From Strongylocentrotus droebachiensis (Eukaryota > Echinodermata > Echinoidea > Camarodonta > Strongylocentrotidae), in the NCBI GenBank assembly GCA_035222895.1, contig JAVYIG010000059.1:452001-516000 (forward strand): DNA of 64,000 nt, in the 5' to 3' direction. Positions 57,810 to 64,000 of this stretch are shown here, piece by piece. Positions within the stretch are counted from its first letter, which is position 1. Each line of letters starts with the position of its first letter. A program made the position numbers and the translations under genes. Under the pieces are notes generated by a model that was not told the DNA's origin, searched no databases, and was given only the letters and a program-made list of their open reading frames with translations.

Positions 57810-57974
57810 ATTGAGGAGCTAGAGCACTCGGACGCAGACCTAGGTTCTGCTGCATCCTCTCAATACGCGAGAGGTCTTTGCTCCATGCCAAATCTTCGCT
57901 CACTGGATCTGTGCCATGTGAAGCTGAGTGATGAGTTCTACTCGACGATGGCCTCTGAGGCATCACAATCAAAG
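57810..57974 (+). CDS. NLR gene, LRR cassette exon L10
   Basis: 165 nt, phase 0/0, donor AAG/GTATAC. IEELEHSDADLGS, core D, CHV, then KLSDEFYST; ends ASQSK. Last of the array. Its 3' intron no longer resembles the others and contains a large foldback. Confidence 0.8.
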
Positions 57975-59948
57975 GTATACCAAACACGATTAAATTGGAA
58001 ACGATTAGTTTCGAAATAGTATAACATTCTGTAAACTCAACATATAAGGTAGCTAAATTGCTCACACTTTAAACAAAAAATAGGAAATAAATCATGTGAA
58101 TAATTATTTAAAGAAAATATGTATGTGTTGTCAAAAGTCTTAATGAGATTTATATTTGGTAATTTAAAAATGTTAGACCCTTATAGGCCTACTATGAATA
58201 ACCAAACATAATACCTCGGTGTTTATTTCTTCGATTAATAGATAAAGGTAAATAATCTACACTGTCGCTCATATAGTTGGAATATCTTTGTTTTACCCCA
58301 ATTTATGGAATCATTTTAAAAATAATTTAAAAATAATAGATCTAGATAATAGAATACATTCTCAGATTTTATTGAATAATAATTTGCCAATGTGTGTTTT
58401 GCGCGATTGCTAAATCATGTGTATGCTACTATGCTTATCAACTAGGGGACCTACGCCCTTAAGTCATAAATGACAGTAATGAGGATTAATGCCCCACAAA
58501 AGGGCACTAATATAGCACATCGACACGGTTTTGATCATGGGGCCTCATAGTTACGAGGCCATTGGTTTTTCACTGAACCATGACTGACGCAGCGGGGGCT
58601 AGGGTAGGGGACAGGTTCCATAAATATTAAAAAAAACAGAAAATGCAATAAATTTTCAATAATTTATTGCATTTTACCCCGGTTCCAAACATTAACAAAA
58701 ATCCTCTGTGTGCCCATGCCTTGAGCCATAATGCATGGCCGTCCAGAGGATTTTTTAATGTTGGGACCGGGGTAAAATGCAATAAATTATTGAAAATTTA
58801 TTGCATTTTCTGTTTTTTATTTTATTTATGGAAACTGCCCCCTACCCTTGCCCCCGCTGCGTACAGTCATGATTCAGTGACAAAGCAATGGCCTCGTAAC
58901 TGTGAGGCCCCAGGATCAAAACCGTGTCGATGTGCTATATAAGTGCCCTTTTGTGGGGCATTAATCCTCATTACTGTCATTTATGACTTAAGGGCGTAGG
59001 TCCCCTAGTTTATAAGCATAGAAGCATACACATGCTTTAGCAGTCACGCAAAACACACATTGTCAAATTATTATTCAATACAATCTGAGAACGTATACTA
59101 TTATCTAGATCTATTATTTTTAAATTATTTTTAAATTAATTCCATAAATTGGGGTAAAACAAAAATATTCCAACTATATGAGCGACGGTGTATACAAATT
59201 CATTAACAACAACAAATAAAATAAAAAATATCCTGTATTTATTCCTCAACTTATAGTGTGTAGCAGTAGATACACTTCCTGTTAGCATGAATATTTGGAT
59301 TGTAATTTTCTGTTCATTTGCAACGCATTAATAACCGATTCATTTGATAACTTGATAATATTTACTGATTTTATCCGTAGTCCACATGACCAAATTATCA
59401 ACAACTATTGCCTAAGACTGTTCTCACAATTTTCTTGTAAAATATACCTGATATCAACAATTTAGCATGCAACATGTCAACTCGTGAGCCTGTCCAGTGA
59501 CGGATGTATCACATATTTGAAGCAATATGTATTCATGCGAGTGTCCTCTTGTATCTAGTGAATTTAGAAGAATTAATAAAATGGTTAATTATCCACTTTG
59601 AAGGAAACGGATGAGATAAGCCTACTGAAAACAAAGAGGAACAAGTATATTAAACATACTCTCTTGAAGATATCATTTTGATTTAATGTCATCCCACCGA
59701 TACAATACCTTTAGTACCTCTGCTGAAATACATCATGCCATGCACATTGAAATGCCTTTTTGTTTATTATAACATGTTAATTCATTTGAACTATAGCAGA
59801 AATAGAGACGAAATATTCAGACTTAGCGAATGATAAAGTTAGTAAGATACAAATTTATCCGATATTAGCTGTGATTTTAAAAAAAAAGTGTTTATGTTAG
59901 CATCGTGGATTTCACTTTGGTTCGAACTGATAAACTGTCGTTGCACAG
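57975..59948. other. NLR intron with foldback
   Basis: Contains the 0.9-kb foldback (58,258-59,192). The rest is AT-rich. The end ATAAACTGTCGTTGCACAG is the acceptor of the next exon. Confidence 0.6.
58258..59192. mobile_element. Large foldback element in NLR intron
   Basis: Left arm 58,258-58,708 pairs with right arm 58,744-59,192 along its whole length, with scattered mismatches, around a 35-nt loop. Outer ends: TACACTGTCGCTCATATAG and the complement of TACACCGTCGCTCATATAG. Open frames inside (for example 58,667-58,942) are not convincing genes. The whole could fold as one 450-bp stem in the pre-mRNA. Confidence 0.92.
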
Positions 59949-60080
59949 ATCCAGACGCTGAGTATGGAGGCTGTTTCCATAACTCGATGTCGACTACACT
60001 CCATTCTCTCGCTACCACGCCTCCAGTCACTCAGCTTGAGGGATATCAGACGAGTTGACATGGACGATGGAGAGAGACTG
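59949..60080 (+). CDS. NLR gene, LRR exon
   Basis: 132 nt, phase 0/0; acceptor GTTGCACAG, donor CTG/GTATGT. It encodes IQTLSMEAVSITRCRLHS, then LPRLQSLSLRDIRRVDMDD and GERL, with an LRR core LPRLQSLSLRDI. Not part of the repeated array but the same architecture. Phase fits L10 before it. Confidence 0.8.
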
Positions 60081-61184
60081 GTATGTTCTTAACTATTCCG
60101 AGATTGAAGTCAAAATCCTCCTTTTGTTCCAAGCTCTAAGGGAGTGGTTCAGAAAAACTAGACAGACTAAATATAAATGATAAAGGTATTGCCGAAAGAA
60201 TAATGTATTTTGTCTTGAATCAAGTTAAAAACGCCAAATACTACGGGCTCTCTAATAAATCTATGGATAGTTTTATATATTAACCATTTATACATGCACG
60301 TTTACATTTTTTTACAGCTCGTTAAATATGATTTTATGAATGATTGCCGTTTGTTATTTCCAAAAGATATTTTTGTTGCTTATGTTTTCATCATAAAAAT
60401 GTGTAACTTTCAATAATGTAAAATTATTTGATTTTTTTTTAAATCTTGGTGAACGAATATCACAATAAAAAAGATAATGAGTACTACAATCCCGTCATCT
60501 TCCACTAAAAAGGGAGGATTAACCCTCGTTATTAAAGTTGGCGTTGGTCTTGTTGGTTGAAACGGATAAAATTAAGAAACATTTCAAGAAGGTTTCACAG
60601 AAACCTGTATTAGCAATGCGATCATGATGTGTTTTGTCAAACGGGAGGGGGGGGGGGGGTAATCCTGTAATTGGTTTTGTATTGAAAATACCGCAAATAC
60701 CATTTTCAGAGTATTATGATAGACAAATCTTTTTGTAAAGGTAGAGCAATACACGTTTCGGCCTAATGGAACATAATCTGCTGGGTCACTAAAATGAAAA
60801 ACAGAGTGGTAATTTTAATATTTTGGGGAAAAAATAGGTTATAATTCATCCGGATCGGCATCGAATATGCCTATAATGTCAATGGAATATTCTCTAAATA
60901 ATTTATAATCTCCGTATTCAAAAGTTCATAAATGTTGTGTTCTTTGTCCCATTTTCTACAAAACTACGCGTTTTTTTTCTTCTTATATACCTTTCACTGA
61001 TAAAAACCCTTCAAGTTGTATTATTATATATTTTTGTGTAATATTTACCCAACACGATATGAACAGTAAAAGTACTATATTAAAACAATAATGAGTCAGT
61101 TTATCTAATATAATTTCTTACATAAGCGTTGGTTTCGATTCAAATCATACGTAGTGAGCCTTTATGCATCGCTGTTTCATGTAG
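60081..61184. other. NLR intron
   Basis: AT-rich. A poly-G run lies at 60,646-60,658. No exon seen. Confidence 0.55.
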
Positions 61185-61567
61185 ACTCGTCAAGTAACCT
61201 CTGAGTCAGTAGATGAGCTATCTGTGGATGGTAAACATGTGACCAGTCTGTGGAACATTGGACTTCATACATCATGTCCCCGAGTGAAAACTCTCAAGCT
61301 GGATTGGTCGGACAAGGAGAATGACTCATCAGATATCGTCACAATCGCCTGCTCTCCATTCCATTATCTAACTCACCTTCACATCGAGGGAGACCTGGTG
61401 CATGTATCGTCTGTTACACTGAATGATCCCGTGTCATTCTGCAAGGCGGTGATAACATCATGTCCTCGGCTCACCAAGCTGTCCATGAGCATCATTGACC
61501 TGTTCAACACGAAGGCAGTTGAGATCATCAAACTCATGAAGACACTTGCACACCTGACAAGCATTGA
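61185..61567 (+). CDS. NLR gene, C-terminal LRR exon
   Basis: 383 nt, entry phase 0, exit phase 2; acceptor TTTCATGTAG, donor GA/GTAAGT. About 127 codons with LRR-like hydrophobic repeats: CPRVKTLKLDWSD, FHYLTHLHIEGD, CPRLTKLSMSIIDL, LAHLTSIE. Typical of the C-terminal, less regular LRRs of animal NLRs. An antisense open frame here is a shadow. Confidence 0.85.
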
Positions 61568-62199
61568 GTAAGTAGCGGAAAGCAGTTAACATTCCGTAAT
61601 ATGAAACATTTAATATAATTGTCTTATTGTAAAATACGCATTTAAATACTTAATTTAAAGGTGTTTTTTTTTAATCTTATAATGATATATTTTAGATAGT
61701 GAGCACAATGACAATATTTTCAGAGACAACATTAAAGAAATTAAGATACATATTTTTATCTTAATATCGTTGGAAATAACAAATTTGTATAATTCCAGTG
61801 TTTAATGCAATGTTCTAAATGTGAATGAAAAAGATGAACAAGTCTGTGAGTCAATTTTAGGATTAATGTTTGCAAAATGTGCAATAAAACTTTTATTTAT
61901 TTATACCAATTTGTTTTTCTTAAGATAAATTTAAATTCAATACTCTATTTATTTTATTCATCATGATTTTCATAGACTTGCTGTATTCTACATACACAGC
62001 TATGAAACCATGGTTTGCAGTTATGCAATACAAATGCAGAGCAAAATTATGCAAGGTCCGATGTGTATTAAATTTTCATCTATTCTCACATTATATAGGA
62101 TACATCTCTGATGGCTTTTTAAGAGAGTATCGTACGTCAGGTTAATAGTCCAGAAGATCATGTATTGTACCCCCGAAGTGTACTGTTTTATTACTATAG
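61568..62199. other. NLR intron
   Basis: AT-rich. Nothing else recognised. Confidence 0.55.
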
Positions 62200-62299
62200 G
62201 TTGGATACGTGTAGTACCGATACGGATATGGATCCACTGATTTCTGAGGTAAACAGTGAAGGCAAGCTGACTGTCACCGTGAAGCATGGCAATGGCTGG
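62200..62299 (+). CDS. NLR gene, C-terminal exon
   Basis: 100 nt, entry phase 2, exit phase 0; acceptor ATTACTATAG, donor TGG/GTAAGA. It encodes LDTCSTDTDMDPLISEV, then a strand-like GKLTVTVKHGNGW. Phase agrees with the exon at 61,185. It follows the LRRs and is probably near the end of the protein. No known domain recognised. Confidence 0.75.
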
Positions 62300-62379
62300 G
62301 TAAGATATAACAACATATTACATGCCCATCCTTCGATTGATTCTTCTCCCTCTCTCTGGCATTCCATCGATTCAAAGTA

Positions 62380-62640
62380 GGCTAGTTTGTATTATCAGTA
62401 TTTAATAGTCATTTACTGTTTTACTCTTGACACTAAATTTACTTATAACTATTTTTTCATAATTGTATAATGTACATGTATATCGCTGTAGAACATGTAT
62501 TTTGATCATTCATGTCATGTATGTATGCTATATTGATATTGTACATTGTACATCTATATACAACTTTTGTTTCAATGTTTTCAATGGTGGTGAATAAATA
62601 AATTCAATTCAAATTAAAATTCAATTCATATTTACATTTA
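62380..62640 (+). repeat. Possible LINE 3' end
   Basis: Ends with AATAAATAAATTC and AATTCAA repeats, similar in style to the minus-strand LINE terminus at 7,023-7,070. No coding part seen, so only the tail may be present. Confidence 0.4.
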
Positions 62641-63160
62641 ACTCCGCCCAATCGGTACCCAAGAATAAACTATACATCAATTAATTTAAGCTGTCTTTCA
62701 TGTGTTTATTCTGGCCTGATTGAAATGATCACGTCTAGCAAAGAAGCAATAGGTTTGTTCTTGATCTGTGTAATGATATCTGAAACTGAAATATAACTAA
62801 CATAGAGAAAAAGAGTCTTCACAACTATATGAACATTTCAGTAAAAAGGTGCTTTTCCTCTGTGTACATGATGTATAAGGCAAAAACGCTCATTGTACTT
62901 CGTCCACTTTTTTAAAAGCGGTATGACGTAAATACTTGATGAAAGAACGAAATATGTTTCTTATCTAATCTATAGCTCTACTTAAAGGAATGCGTCAAAT
63001 GATCATGTAGCATGCATCTCAGCAAAATAAACTCTACTTAGAACCGTGGCGAAAAGTAGAAAGATAATACATGCTTCTTACAATATTGCAATATCCATGA
63101 GTTTGAATATACGAGTGTATATTGGAAAGAAATTCTTACGAATCACACTTATTTTTTCAG

Positions 63161-63238
63161 AACATTTTTAAGATGTATATGTTATTTGTGGCCTGCATTT
63201 TTTTCAAACAAACTGCCTGTTTATTCTTAATTCTGTAA
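63161..63238 (+). CDS. Candidate terminal NLR exon (hydrophobic)
   Basis: A good acceptor (ATTTTTTCAG) in phase 0 leads into 25 codons (NIFKMYMLFVACIFFKQ, then TACLFLIL). They end at a stop overlapping an AATAAA (about 63,236). Splicing would give a short hydrophobic tail. AT-rich DNA yields such frames by chance, so this is an alternative to the exon at 63,537. Confidence 0.25.
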   Translation, partial: NIFKMYMLFVACIFFKQTACLFLIL

Positions 63239-63536
63239 TAAAAACAACAACAAATACAACTTCATAAAGAAATGATGTCATTAAGATGGGTGATGATAGG
63301 TAAGGAGTGTAGGCCTATATGTTTCTCCTCTTCCTATGCCTGTTACCGTGGTCATGATAGTGACGTCATATATATTTCAAATCTTCCCTGCCTGAAATGT
63401 AATGCTTGTAGTCCCTTTTTGAACAAACTTATTTATCAATATCAAATTGCTTGCAAATAGTGGTAAAATTCAAATCGATATCCTACTAAACGATATCCTA
63501 GCATTTTACATACATTTCTCTCTTCTTTGAATGCAG

Positions 63537-63548
63537 ACACGTAAATGA
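63537..63548 (+). CDS. Candidate terminal NLR exon (stop exon)
   Basis: A strong pyrimidine-rich acceptor (CTCTCTTCTTTGAATGCAG) leads, in phase 0, to three codons and TGA. That would end the protein with TRK after the exon at 62,200. Only the coding part is given; a 3' UTR would follow. Confidence 0.3.
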   Translation, partial: TRK

Positions 63549-64000
63549 ATCCATCGCCGTTTGATTAGAATTTAAATGTAAAAAAAGTGGTTCTATATAA
63601 ATGATTGTGAACTATTTACTCGTTAGACATCCGACCTATATGATTTTTGATCTCTGGAAAATCATGTTCAACTTTTAATTTATTTCAAGAATGTCCCTAA
63701 AATTGTCATGAATAATAGCTGTCAAAAGGTGATTATGTATACATACACAGCTTGACTTGATATATATATGTACTCCTCCTAATACTATCATGAATGTAAC
63801 TTTTTCTCCCTCTCCTATCCTCAATGTCCCTTCTCTTTCTATGTTATTTAACAAAAAATCTTGCTTCCTTCCTAACCAAATTTGTCAGCATCGCTTCATA
63901 TTGTTATTTGTATTTGCGAGAGGACGTCATTCAAGCTTATGCTTTATAAGACGACCCCTTTTGAGTATATGCCATGTCATCATCATACATCTAAATTCAT
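63549..64000. other. Possible 3' UTR or intergenic
   Basis: AT- and CT-rich with no recognised gene. Confidence 0.4.

Noticed and set aside
49620..57974. Regular spacing suggesting a CRISPR-like or satellite array
   Set aside because: Units of about 0.86-1.03 kb contain intact exons with splice sites. This is exon duplication in an animal gene.
49582..58065. A family of similar 68-97 residue minus-strand ORFs beginning MFGxPLILMP
   Set aside because: They are the exact antisense of the LRR cassette exons and repeat only because the exons repeat. No separate gene signal.
58667..58942. 91-residue ORF
   Set aside because: Spans the loop and arm of the foldback element. No motif.

Overview
The window is eukaryotic animal DNA: AT-rich, intron-bearing and full of transposable elements. 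I infer an echinoderm, most likely a sea urchin. The one host gene is a death domain-NACHT-LRR (NLR-type) innate immune receptor of the kind greatly expanded in echinoids, and the BEL/Pao, CR1-like and restriction-like-endonuclease retroelements fit that setting. Species cannot be fixed from sequence alone.

Layout. 1-20 kb is a graveyard of mobile DNA. It has a diverged 1.3-kb block (1-1320) that recurs at 14.33-16.73 kb, a decayed LINE (5.1-6.5 kb, + strand), and a nearly complete CR1/Jockey-type LINE on the minus strand (about 13.2 to 7.02 kb). That LINE's ORF2 is split by a 1,356-bp terminal-inverted-repeat element packed with TGAGTCA heptamers. A 5'-truncated LINE with a restriction-like endonuclease follows (17.17-18.96 kb, + strand). 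20,441-29,854 is a complete BEL/Pao LTR retrotransposon on the minus strand, with two 1,652-bp LTRs, a 5-bp target duplication (CTAGT) and one in-frame stop inside gag.

30.7-62.3 kb (+ strand) is the NLR gene. I reconstructed it from splice sites and reading-frame phase: (i) six 87-nt phase-2/2 exons (30.7-39.5 kb) carrying a conserved MGKxLSK segment; (ii) a 305-nt death-domain exon (41,643-41,947); (iii) a 1.54-kb NACHT exon (43,085-about 44,625); (iv) a diverged LRR exon (46,816-47,007); (v) ten tandem 165-nt phase-0/0 LRR exons, spaced about 0.86-1.03 kb apart (49,620-57,974); (vi) three unique LRR/C-terminal exons (59,949; 61,185; 62,200), with possible terminal exons at 63,161 or 63,537. 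Every junction tested is phase-compatible. In a typical NLR the death domain would recruit signalling partners, NACHT would drive nucleotide-dependent oligomerisation and the LRRs would sense ligand.

The most interesting signal is that this gene is built from two phase-symmetric exon cassette arrays, one N-terminal and one LRR. In the LRR array, differences concentrate at predicted solvent-exposed LRR positions while some flanking introns are almost identical. This suggests recent, repeated exon duplication with diversification of the recognition surface. Introns are littered with MITE-like elements, a 0.9-kb foldback and a hAT remnant. No RNA genes, CRISPR arrays or prokaryote-type features were found.
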